DNA of 6,476 bases from UBA9732 sp031935845 (GCA_031935845.1 JAJBWA010000131.1:1-6476), one strand, 5' to 3'. Shown: positions 1 through 6,280, counted from the stretch's first letter. Notes: generated by a model from the letters alone, not told the origin. A program made the numbers and translations.

Positions 1-559
1 ACAGTCCTGTGACGAGGAACTCGCTTTGGTCGAGGCAGTCCTTGACTGGTGGACCGCCCATCCTGCAACCGGACACCAGAAAATGGCAAGGCAGCTCCAG
101 GCTGTTGGGCATAAGCTGGCGACCGAGAAAAGGGTGCGTAAGATCATGAAACGCCTTGGTATCCGAGGGGTTTCCCCAAAACCCATGACTTCAAGGCAGG
201 GGAAAGGGAAACAACACAAGAAGTATCCATACCTGTTGCGGGGGAAGAAGATACAGCATGTGAACCAAGCCTGGGCAACAGATATCTCATATATCCGTCT
301 CCCCAGCGGCATGGTGTATCTGGTGGCCATCATTGACTTGTTCAGCCGTAAGGTGCTGGCATGGAAAGTGAGCAATACCATGGATGTGGCATTCTGCAAG
401 GAATGCCTGCATGAAGCGATTGATCGGTATGGGGTACCGGCAATCTTCAATTCGGACCAAGGCAGCCAGTTCACCAGCATTGAGTTCCTGGCAATCCTGG
501 AAGACCTTGGAGTGGCTGTCAGCATGGATGGGGTCGGGAGATGTCTCGACAACATCCTC
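1..559 (+). pseudogene. IS3-family transposase OrfB, truncated at both ends
   Basis: This is the DDE transposase of an IS3-family insertion sequence, which cuts and joins the IS ends. The frame is open from base 2, so the true start lies left of the window; the TTG at 26 is only an internal codon. Visible in order are an HTH_21-like segment (HPATGHQKMARQLQ), a linker ending in KYPYLLRG, and the rve catalytic core. The first catalytic Asp is in WATDISYI (about 278-301) and the second in NSDQGSQF (about 451-474). The core then reaches SMDGVGRCLDNI and stops matching the family after codon 559. IS3 transposases continue here with a catalytic Glu (as in ERLWRS); that Glu and the whole C-terminus are missing. 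The frame runs on through the inverted repeat of the next element to a TAA at 641-643, adding 28 foreign residues. The enzyme must be inactive. The truncation coincides exactly with the start of the 86-bp repeat, so insertion or rearrangement of the recombinase element explains it. The family assignment is secure; the subgroup is not. Confidence 0.93.
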
Positions 560-645
560 ATGTCATGCGAAATCTTAATTCATGCGAAAGAGTGGCCTGA
601 AACTGTAACTGAAGGCTCCATTCCAGGCCGACATTTCGCATAATA
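560..645 (+). repeat. Left terminal inverted repeat, 86 bp
   Basis: This repeat matches the reverse complement of 4523-4608 at 76 of 86 positions with no gaps; nine of the ten differences are transitions. It contains short sub-repeats likely to be recombinase binding sites: ATGCGAAAT at 565-573, ATGCGAAA at 582-589 in the same direction, and ATTTCGCAT inverted at 633-641. A second inverted pair, GGCCTG at 594-599 and CAGGCC at 624-629, brackets the middle. The outermost 21 bases are identical in both copies. The truncated IS3 transposase frame runs through the repeat to a TAA at 641-643. Confidence 0.93.
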
Positions 646-647
646 TT

Positions 648-677
648 TTGTTACATCATGATTTCGGTTGATACTAT
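648..677 (+). promoter_or_regulatory. Possible promoter of the recombinase operon
   Basis: TTGTTA (648-653) is followed after 16 bp by GATACT (670-675), a moderate sigma-70-like pair with four of six consensus bases in each box. It lies between the left inverted repeat and the ribosome binding site of the first recombinase, where an element-borne promoter is expected. The match is weak and the operon may instead rely on transcription from the IS3 transposase upstream. Confidence 0.3.
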
Positions 678-686
678 TTGTAGCCC

Positions 687-696
687 AAAGGAGGGG
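687..696 (+). promoter_or_regulatory. Ribosome binding site deciding the start of the first recombinase
   Basis: AAAGGAGGGG, with the core GGAGG at 690-694, lies 8 bases before the ATG at 703. The in-frame ATG at 658 has no comparable site upstream, so 703 is the better start. Confidence 0.8.
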
Positions 697-702
697 CCCA
701 CT

Positions 703-2544
703 ATGTATCAATCCTATGATGAAGCTTTCAGGAAGATTGAGAGTAGCCTGCCAGAAAAAACCCGGAAAGAAGCCAAGGGCTATGACTTGAGGCGAAGTGC
801 GCGGCTGGTCAGGGAGCATCTATCAGAAAAAGGTAGTCCTTACTCCCGGGAAGAGGCGGTCAACTGTCTCTTGTCCATCAAGTCAGGTATCGCCAAGCCT
901 CGCTACAATCTATTCAGGAAAATCCAGTTCCAGATTGCGGAGGAACTATACCCAGATTCCACTCTGCAGAATCTCAAAATCTTCTATTCCGATTCGATTC
1001 CCTATTACAACCTGCCAGAAGGGATGGATTCCTTGCTTGATGATTTCATCCAGACTGGGGTCCTTAGCCCCAAGGGATGGGTGATGAAGCAACTTCGTAT
1101 CGGCGGTTTTCTGAATGAGATGGTTTGTCGCAACGGGTATACTTCAGTCTCTCAGATAACTTGGGATGATGTTGCCCTGTATAGAACGACGTCAACTGAG
1201 TTTGTGGATATCGGTTCCTTCCTGAACTTCATTGCCGCAAGGCATATAGCCTTGCCTTACCTGGGAGCTGTTTACAATCATTCCCCCCAGCGCCTGCAGA
1301 TGTACGCAAGTTGCTACAAGGATATCGTGTATCCAACCACCAATGAGATTTCTGATGTATACGCTTGCCAGGAGCTCCTGATTGGAGACCTAGCTGCGGC
1401 AGGGTATAGTCGAAGTGTGCTCAAAACTGCGGAAACAGCTTTCAACGGTCTGGCCTGCTTCCTCTATGCAACCGGGAGGGGATACTCCCGCCAAGCAATG
1501 GAACTGTATTCCCGCATCTATGTGGAAAAAGTCAGCAAATATCCTGCAAACGTCCGGCATCCATTTCTCTTACTTGATGGATATCTGAACGGGGAGCGGC
1601 TAGAAACCAAGGGATACAGATCGCCTCGACCATCAGCCGAATTTATCGGTTGGTTCAAGCCCTATGCAGACAGGTATCGGAAACATCGGGAGCTTGATCA
1701 TATAGGGGATTCTACCCTAAAGGGAGACAGGAATGCACTTGTACGATTTTCGTCATTCCTTGCAAAGCAAGGGTGCTGCTGTGTTGGTGACATCACCCGC
1801 CAGCGCCTGAAGGATTTCAGCCATGCTGACTCCCACAACTCATATGAAGGGAAGAACCGGTACAACAGGGTCATAAGGCTTTTCCTTCAATTCCTCTTTG
1901 AGGAGGACATCCTCAAGGAGGATGTCGGGAAGGCTATCCCCAAAGTCAACATTGTGAGGGCAAGGCCGACAAAGACGCTCACTGAGGACCAGTATTCACA
2001 TATCCTCGACTATTGCGCAGAAGCCGAGAACAGTGGAAACTATTTGCATTCAGCCATCCTGAAGATGGGACTCTGGACCGGCCTGAGGACTTCGGACATC
2101 TGCAAACTGGCAGATGAGAACATCGACTGGGACAGGATGGAATTGTCGTTGGTCCAGCAGAAGACCAGTGTCCACATAAGGATCCCATTCCCTGCAGACC
2201 TGGGGAACACCATCTGGAACTACATAACCAAATCAAGACCTGTGAAAGGCGAAGCTGGTTTCATCTTCTGCAGTTCACGGGCTCCTTTCAGGCATTACTC
2301 GAGAACCATAACCAATAAGATCATCCACAAAGCACTGCCAGGGGAAGCCGTACACTTCCAGATGCTCAGGAAGACATTTGCAACAAGGATGCTACGAAGC
2401 GGTGCCAATGTTTCTGCAATCTCTGATGCACTCGGACATATCTCGGATTCCACGGTTGACACCTACATCGACACCAATACAGATATGATGCGTATGTGCT
2501 CCATGTTCTTGCATGGAATTGAATACAAGGGGGATGTCCTATGA
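703..2544 (+). CDS. Large tyrosine recombinase, first of the trio
   Basis: This 613-aa site-specific recombinase cuts and rejoins DNA through a tyrosine-DNA intermediate and probably acts on the inverted repeats with its two partners. The catalytic domain (about residues 425-600) carries the full set: R462 in GLRTSD, K487 in QQKTS, H551 and R556 in HFQMLRKT, H579 in LGHIS, and nucleophile Y588 in DTYID, nine residues after the His. A typical SAM-like core-binding domain lies at about 314-412 (from FIGWFKPYADR to IPKV). The roughly 310 residues before it are unusual. They look like further diverged helical core-binding-like segments, near 112-150 and near 216-275 (the latter contains GYSRSVLKTAETAFNGLACF). 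Tn554 TnpB is of similar size, and one-domain phage integrases are near 300-400 aa. The start at 703 is chosen for its ribosome binding site; a 15-residue longer form from 658 is possible. The stop overlaps the next start (ATGA, 2541-2544), which indicates translational coupling. Confidence 0.92.
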   Translation: MYQSYDEAFRKIESSLPEKTRKEAKGYDLRRSARLVREHLSEKGSPYSREEAVNCLLSIKSGIAKPRYNLFRKIQFQIAEELYPDSTLQNLKIFYSDSIPYYNLPEGMDSLLDDFIQTGVLSPKGWVMKQLRIGGFLNEMVCRNGYTSVSQITWDDVALYRTTSTEFVDIGSFLNFIAARHIALPYLGAVYNHSPQRLQMYASCYKDIVYPTTNEISDVYACQELLIGDLAAAGYSRSVLKTAETAFNGLACFLYATGRGYSRQAMELYSRIYVEKVSKYPANVRHPFLLLDGYLNGERLETKGYRSPRPSAEFIGWFKPYADRYRKHRELDHIGDSTLKGDRNALVRFSSFLAKQGCCCVGDITRQRLKDFSHADSHNSYEGKNRYNRVIRLFLQFLFEEDILKEDVGKAIPKVNIVRARPTKTLTEDQYSHILDYCAEAENSGNYLHSAILKMGLWTGLRTSDICKLADENIDWDRMELSLVQQKTSVHIRIPFPADLGNTIWNYITKSRPVKGEAGFIFCSSRAPFRHYSRTITNKIIHKALPGEAVHFQMLRKTFATRMLRSGANVSAISDALGHISDSTVDTYIDTNTDMMRMCSMFLHGIEYKGDVL

Positions 2545-3506
2545 TTGCCCCTTGCTTCAATTCAAAGCTGGCACCTTACATGAGTGCGCTTCTGGCTGAG
2601 CGGGATGATTCAGGCTTCTTCACAAGAGACCTCATAGTCTGCCTCAAGGATTTTGATACCTTCATCATTGAGAAAGGTTTCGATGACGGGATGTTTTCCC
2701 AGGCGCTCGCAGATGGCTGGAGCATCCAGCGACCTACGGAAAACAAGGCGTCACGCAACTCCAGGATAGGCCGGGTAAAGCTCCTTTCAGAATATATGGA
2801 TTCAATGGGATTGCCCATGTGTGCATCATTTGAGTTTGGCTCATCGGAGCACCCCAAGACGTATGTACCTACCAGGGAAGAGTGTTCTGTACTATTTTCA
2901 GTAATCGATACATGGAATCCAGTATCAGGGATCCCTGAATATATATCCTGTGCATATTCCGTGCTGTTCCGACTGTACTACTGCCTCGGGCTACGCTTGA
3001 ATGAAGCAGTGGAGCTGCAGCGGAAAGATGTATCCTTCGACTGCGGCACCTTGTATTTACGTCACTCCAAGGGAGACAAGGACAGGATTGTGTTCGTCCA
3101 GGATGACCTTCTGGATCTCATGAAGCGGTTTGATGATAAAATCAGTGTATACCTCCCTGGACGGCAATGGTTTTTCCCCAGCAAGAAGCAAGGCCAGCAC
3201 CCGTGGAAACATAATGTATGCAGACGGTTTCGACAATTCTGGCAATTGTCTTTTCCCGATTGGAAAGGCAAAAGGCCGACAGTGCATTCGCTGCGCCACG
3301 CATTCGTTGTGTATACCGTCAACGACTGGGTCGAGGATGGAAAGGATGCTTCGGCATTGTTCCCGTATCTTTCCCGGTTCCTGGGCCATTCCAGTATTGA
3401 GGATACGATGTACTATTACCACACGTGGGACACCGAGACAGGGGCCTTTGCACGCTTCATTGACCTGCCTTCTGCCGTTGAGGATGAAACGGAGGGCTGG
3501 CTATGA
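2541..3506 (+). CDS. Tyrosine recombinase, second of the trio
   Basis: This 321-aa tyrosine recombinase/integrase has a short N-terminal core-binding domain (about 1-100, including the FTRDLIVCLKDFDTFIIEKG helix) and a C-terminal catalytic domain. Catalytic residues visible are R152 in LGLRLNE, K177 in HSKGDKDR, H249 and R252 in HSLRHAF, and H283 in LGHSS. The nucleophile is expected at Y292, the middle Tyr of MYYYH, since it sits nine residues after the His as in XerD. The start ATG shares four bases with the stop of the first recombinase, and a purine-rich AAGGGGG stretch lies 7 bases before it. The stop in turn overlaps the third gene by ATGA. The three proteins are therefore probably made together, as expected if they bind the element ends as a hetero-complex; that last point is inference from RIT-type elements. 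The length is normal for the family and nothing looks damaged. Confidence 0.93.
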   Translation: MIAPCFNSKLAPYMSALLAERDDSGFFTRDLIVCLKDFDTFIIEKGFDDGMFSQALADGWSIQRPTENKASRNSRIGRVKLLSEYMDSMGLPMCASFEFGSSEHPKTYVPTREECSVLFSVIDTWNPVSGIPEYISCAYSVLFRLYYCLGLRLNEAVELQRKDVSFDCGTLYLRHSKGDKDRIVFVQDDLLDLMKRFDDKISVYLPGRQWFFPSKKQGQHPWKHNVCRRFRQFWQLSFPDWKGKRPTVHSLRHAFVVYTVNDWVEDGKDASALFPYLSRFLGHSSIEDTMYYYHTWDTETGAFARFIDLPSAVEDETEGWL

Positions 3507-4516
3507 AACTTGACAAGCTTGCCTTCTACAAATACAGCTTCTCGTTCCTCAACGTCTATCTACCGGACCAGAAGGGAAGGAGCCCCAACACAGTTGATAC
3601 CTATTCCAGTTCATTCACAGTGCTGAACAGGTTCTTGGCGGGGGAAAAGCAGATCTCAGTGCTTGCTTTCAAGTTCTCGGATTGTACTCCGGATTTCGTC
3701 ATGGAGTTTCTTGACTGGCTCAAGAGTGAAGGCAACAAGGAAGCAACCCGCAACATTCGCCTCACCTGCATCAAAGGATACTTGGAGTATGCAGCAAGAA
3801 AGGATGTCTCCCTTTCATCGGTATACTCAGCAGTCGCCGGGATAAAGTGCTTGAGAGTTCCGAAAAGAGAGAAATACGTTCTTGAAGACGAGCAGGTGGC
3901 TCATATCCTTGCGGAAGCACCGAGAGATGAGAAAGGCAGTAGGAACAGGGTCATGCTGCTGCTTCTTTATGATACTGCTATGAGAGTGTCGGAACTTACA
4001 GCACTCGAGACAAACCAACTCTATCTTGACCGAAAGAGACCGTTCGTGGCAGTCCGGGGTAAAGGGAATAAGGATAGGCATATTGCCTTGTCTGAGAAGA
4101 TGGCCGACATTCTGAAGACATACATCAGAAAATATCATTGTGGGGTGTCCTCATATCTGTTCTTCACCAAATCCAGAGGCGATTTCAGCCGCATGAGTGA
4201 GCGGAATGTTCAGATTATGCTGCAGGAGTATGCCACAAAGGCAAGGGAGAAGGATCCTTCCATACCAGGGCATGTCCACCCCCATGCCCTGAGGAGGGCA
4301 AGAGCCACAGGACTCTATCGCAGCGGCATGCCGATTGAGCTTGTTTCTTCCCTGCTTGGGCACAACCAGATAGAGACAACCCGAGTTTACGCAAAGCCAT
4401 CAATTGAACAAATGCGTCAGAATATGGAGAAGTCCATACCAGAAGAAGCCTTTAGGCAGAAACCAGTTTGGACCGGCAAGGAAACTGAAATCAGGAGATT
4501 GCTAGGTCTTAAGTAG
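3503..4516 (+). CDS. Tyrosine recombinase, third of the trio (XerC/D-like)
   Basis: At 337 aa this is the most XerC/XerD-like of the three. The N-terminal core-binding domain (about 8-110) begins with YKYSFSFLNVYLPDQKGRSP and includes a segment near NTVDTYSSSFTVLNRFL typical of the SAM-like fold. The catalytic domain has R161 in AMRVSE, K187 in VRGKGNKDR, H261 and R264 in HPHALRRARAT, H287 in LGHNQIETT and nucleophile Y296 in RVYAK. All key residues are present. The start at 3503 overlaps the preceding stop (ATGA) and has GGAGGG at 3491-3496, six bases upstream. The TAG at 4514-4516 is only 6 bp from the right inverted repeat, so nothing else is carried by the element on this side. Its partners and the flanking repeats point to a role in recombination of the element ends; target choice cannot be assigned to one subunit from sequence alone. 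Confidence 0.94.
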   Translation: MKLDKLAFYKYSFSFLNVYLPDQKGRSPNTVDTYSSSFTVLNRFLAGEKQISVLAFKFSDCTPDFVMEFLDWLKSEGNKEATRNIRLTCIKGYLEYAARKDVSLSSVYSAVAGIKCLRVPKREKYVLEDEQVAHILAEAPRDEKGSRNRVMLLLLYDTAMRVSELTALETNQLYLDRKRPFVAVRGKGNKDRHIALSEKMADILKTYIRKYHCGVSSYLFFTKSRGDFSRMSERNVQIMLQEYATKAREKDPSIPGHVHPHALRRARATGLYRSGMPIELVSSLLGHNQIETTRVYAKPSIEQMRQNMEKSIPEEAFRQKPVWTGKETEIRRLLGLK

Positions 4517-4522
4517 CTTCAG

Positions 4523-4608
4523 TATTATGCGAAATATTGGTCTGAAATGGAGCTCTCAGTTACAGTTTCAGGCCTTTCTTTCGTATAAATTAAGATTTCG
4601 CATGACAT
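4523..4608 (-). repeat. Right terminal inverted repeat, 86 bp
   Basis: This is the inverted partner of 560-645. On the plus strand it holds ATGCGAAAT at 4527-4535, a degenerate TTTCGTAT at 4579-4586 and ATTTCGCAT at 4595-4603, so the three-site layout of the left end is preserved in mirror image. The inner pair is CAGGCC at 4569-4574 and GGTCTG at 4539-4544, slightly weaker than at the left end. The repeat starts 6 bp after the stop codon of the third recombinase and could also affect the 3' end of the operon transcript, but I see no classic terminator hairpin with a U tract. Confidence 0.93.
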
Positions 4609-4713
4609 CGCCGCGTTGTCGTAGCACACCCCTCCCAGGCTCATGCGCATGCCGAGTTTCTCCAGAAGATTCCTGTATGCATACGACAGATAGGTGGAGC
4701 CTAGGTCGCTGTG
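4609..4713 (-). pseudogene. Remnant of a second IS3-family OrfB transposase
   Basis: Read on the minus strand from 4713, the sequence encodes HSDLGSTYLSYAYRNLLEKL, then GMRMSLGGVCYDNAA, and meets the inverted repeat at 4608. HSDLGS is the second-Asp motif of the IS3 DDE core and CYDNAAM is the segment just before the catalytic Glu in many IS3 members, as in YDNAxxES. Upstream the frame meets a stop codon (TAG, 4716-4714) and the match is lost, so only about 35 codons survive. The residues differ clearly from the left fragment (SMDGVGRCLDNI), so this is another IS3 relative and not the other half of the same gene. It points leftward, toward the recombinase element, as the left fragment points rightward. 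It was too short and broken to stand out as an open reading frame. Confidence 0.82.
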
Positions 4714-4853
4714 CTATGCGTACGTTTTAGTAGACACTTTTCGATGGACAGGAGCTCGATTTGGAGACACTTTTTCAGGTCGAGTAGATGTGCGCCTTTG
4801 TGACTTTAGGAACAGGTTTGTTTTCCCTGTTGCTTTCCGTTTCCTCTGAAAGT
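4714..4853. other. Non-coding stretch with short IS-end-like repeats
   Basis: I see no gene in these 140 bases. AGACACTTTTC at 4732-4742 recurs as AGACACTTTTTC at 4765-4776, and the reverse form GAAAGTGTC occurs at 4848-4856. These could be scars of insertion sequence ends or the 3' exon of the neighbouring intron. The terminal repeats are too short to name an element. Confidence 0.4.
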
Positions 4854-4898
4854 GTCACACTATTTGCTCCATGGACCATTGGTCACACACCCCTCCCA

Positions 4899-4931
4899 GA
4901 ACCGTGCTGGCGCTATTTACGCACACGGCTC
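4899..4931 (-). ncRNA. Group II intron domain V (catalytic hairpin)
   Basis: On the minus strand the 33 bases begin GAGCCGUG and end CACGGUUC; these ends pair over 8 bp (one G-U pair) and include the AGC catalytic triad. The upper part pairs GCG with CGC around a short A/U-rich loop. The loop is not the usual GNRA tetraloop and the total is one base short of the common 34. Domain V lies 13 bases after the stop of the maturase gene, as expected for an intron whose open reading frame sits in domain IV. Confidence 0.85.
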
Positions 4932-4944
4932 CTCGCAATGTCGT

Positions 4945-6273
4945 TCACCGAACGTAGCTAATAAAGGCTGGTTTCACGTCGTAGATGTTCACCATGATTC
5001 TACCCCGGGGTATCGGATGTCGACTTAGGTGGCATTGAAACTTGTCCCAGTTCATGCCAGTTTTCTGACTCTGTCTGCAGAACCATTTGAACAGCATTTT
5101 TCTGATATGATAATAGAAATCACCAATCATTATGCTGTTGTCGGTAATGCCATAGTACCGGTAGTGCCCCACCAGCTTCATAGCCAGCATGCTGATTACT
5201 TCCGCAGTGGGTGAGACAAGGTTCAAGTGAAGCCATTCCTTCACCCGTGCCAGCGACGCCCTGAATTTCTTCGCACTGGTTTTTCGCTTTACACGAAATC
5301 GCCCGTTTGTGCTTTTCCCGCAGTAGTGGGTGAAACCCAGGAAATCGAACGTCTCGGGCTTGCCCTGGCCGTTTCTCTCTCGTTCATGGCTGGCGCTTCT
5401 TCCGAATGCAATGATACGCGTCTTCTCGACTGCCACCTCGAGACCGAATTTCTCCAATCTCTTGACTAGGCTTGCATAGAATCTTTTTGCGTCATCCTCA
5501 TATTGGAAGCAGGCAACAAAGTCATCGTACCTTACGAGGTGCGCCTCACCCTTGCAATACCCTTTCACCACCTCCATGAACCATGAATCCAATACATGAT
5601 GCAGATAGACATTGGACAAGACCGCTGACGAGCCACCCCCTTGGGGTACCCCTTTTTCAGTCGGCTTCACCTGTCCATCTTCCATCACGCCCGCCACTAG
5701 TATCCGCTTGATGAGACTGAGCAGTTTCGGGTCGCCGATGCGCATCTGAAGCAACTCCATCAATACGGCATGGTTTACGTTGTCAAAGAATCCCTTGATG
5801 TCCGCATCCACTACATAGTTGATGTCTCTCTTTTCGATGACATGGTTCAGGACTTTCAGTGCATCATGACAGTTCCGGTCGAGCCTGAATCCGAATGAGC
5901 AATCAAGGAATTCCTGCTCATACACCGCATCCAGTATCCGGCTTACCTGCATCTGCACCAATTTGTCCTCGTGACAGGGAATGCCCAAGAGCCGCATCTT
6001 ATCGCTTCCCGCTTTGGGGATGTACACCCTCCTTACCGGTTGCGGTCGATATGCCCCTTTTCTCATACGCTGCATGAGCCCGCTGATATTTTCTTGCAGG
6101 CTCTGCTCGTATCTGTCCCAGCTCACTCCGTCCACACCAACGGCCTTCTGGCGGTCCATGTCTCGATGACACTCTTTCAAGGTATCCTCGTTGATGTGAT
6201 GGGCCAAGGTCGTCAGTTTCTCTCCCGGATGCTTTCTCGCCATCTCGGCTATCCTCTCGAGTTCCGTTCCCAT
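4945..6273 (-). CDS. ltrA: Group II intron reverse transcriptase/maturase, no endonuclease domain
   Basis: This 442-aa protein would help its intron RNA fold and splice, and copy it into DNA after reverse splicing. The N-terminal RT0 region is MGTELERIAEMARKHPGEKL. RT motifs follow: KAVGVDGVSWDRY (about 45), VYIPKAGSDKMRLLGIPCHE, the first catalytic Asp D158 in DADIKGFFDN, GVPQGGGSSAVLSN at 208-221, and the active-site loop at 249-251. A maturase (X/thumb) domain follows, with VGHYRYYGITDN from 368 and the GMNWDKF-RHPIPRGRI tail. No DNA-binding/HNH endonuclease domain follows, which fits endonuclease-less classes. The active-site loop reads VRYDDFVACF where the family has YADDF: one Ala codon is missing, in frame. 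PQGGGSSA replaces the usual PQGGxxSP. Both raise doubt about activity. The start at 6273 has a strong ribosome binding site; the frame is open to 6363, but that part reads as intron RNA. Confidence 0.93.
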   Translation of the reverse strand: MGTELERIAEMARKHPGEKLTTLAHHINEDTLKECHRDMDRQKAVGVDGVSWDRYEQSLQENISGLMQRMRKGAYRPQPVRRVYIPKAGSDKMRLLGIPCHEDKLVQMQVSRILDAVYEQEFLDCSFGFRLDRNCHDALKVLNHVIEKRDINYVVDADIKGFFDNVNHAVLMELLQMRIGDPKLLSLIKRILVAGVMEDGQVKPTEKGVPQGGGSSAVLSNVYLHHVLDSWFMEVVKGYCKGEAHLVRYDDFVACFQYEDDAKRFYASLVKRLEKFGLEVAVEKTRIIAFGRSASHERERNGQGKPETFDFLGFTHYCGKSTNGRFRVKRKTSAKKFRASLARVKEWLHLNLVSPTAEVISMLAMKLVGHYRYYGITDNSIMIGDFYYHIRKMLFKWFCRQSQKTGMNWDKFQCHLSRHPIPRGRIMVNIYDVKPAFISYVR

Positions 6274-6280
6274 GCAGCTT

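Larger units (their letters stand above)
560..4608 (+). mobile_element. RIT-like element: three tyrosine recombinases between 86-bp inverted repeats
   Basis: The unit is 4049 bp long and holds only three tandem tyrosine recombinase genes plus terminal inverted repeats. The repeats align base for base (position n pairs with 5168-n) at 76 of 86 positions without gaps. They start abruptly: the bases just outside (CTC at left, GCG at right read inward) do not match. The first gene starts 57 bp after the left repeat and the last stops 6 bp before the right one, so there is no cargo. Established knowledge: three consecutive, overlapping tyrosine recombinase genes between inverted repeats define 'recombinase in trio' (RIT) elements. 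The first gene here (613 aa) is larger than I expect for a classic RIT first recombinase and is near the size of Tn554 TnpB, so this may be a separate branch. Intact catalytic residues and intact repeats suggest the copy is recent or active. Whether it moves has to be inferred. Confidence 0.88.

Noticed and set aside
560..645. CRISPR-like or toxin-antitoxin interpretation of the repeated ATGCGAAA motifs
   Set aside because: There are only three short copies per end, in mixed orientation, mirrored at the other end of the element. This fits recombinase sites in a terminal repeat, not an array.
658..702. Upstream ATG at 658 as start of the first recombinase
   Set aside because: It lacks a ribosome binding site, whereas the ATG at 703 has GGAGG at proper spacing. 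The extra 15 residues look like leader sequence.
580..819. Minus-strand open frame of 79 aa over the left repeat and the start of the first recombinase
   Set aside because: It overlaps the well-supported recombinase gene and inverted repeat and has no features of its own; it is a shadow frame.
703..4516. Tn554-type transposon (TnpA, TnpB, TnpC) or an integron
   Set aside because: Gene order and sizes differ, the third protein is a full recombinase and not a small TnpC, there is no cargo, and there are long terminal inverted repeats. No attC-like cassette array is visible.
4517..4608. Rho-independent terminator after the third recombinase
   Set aside because: The right repeat can form a weak hairpin, but there is no GC-rich stem followed by a T tract.
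4527..4730. Small plus-strand open frame of 67 aa
   Set aside because: It crosses the right inverted repeat and the antisense side of an IS3 remnant, with no ribosome binding site or recognisable domain.
4945..6273. Reverse transcriptase of a retron or diversity-generating element
   Set aside because: The presence of a maturase domain, an adjoining domain V and upstream intron RNA fixes it as a group II intron enzyme. I saw no variable-repeat or template-repeat pair.
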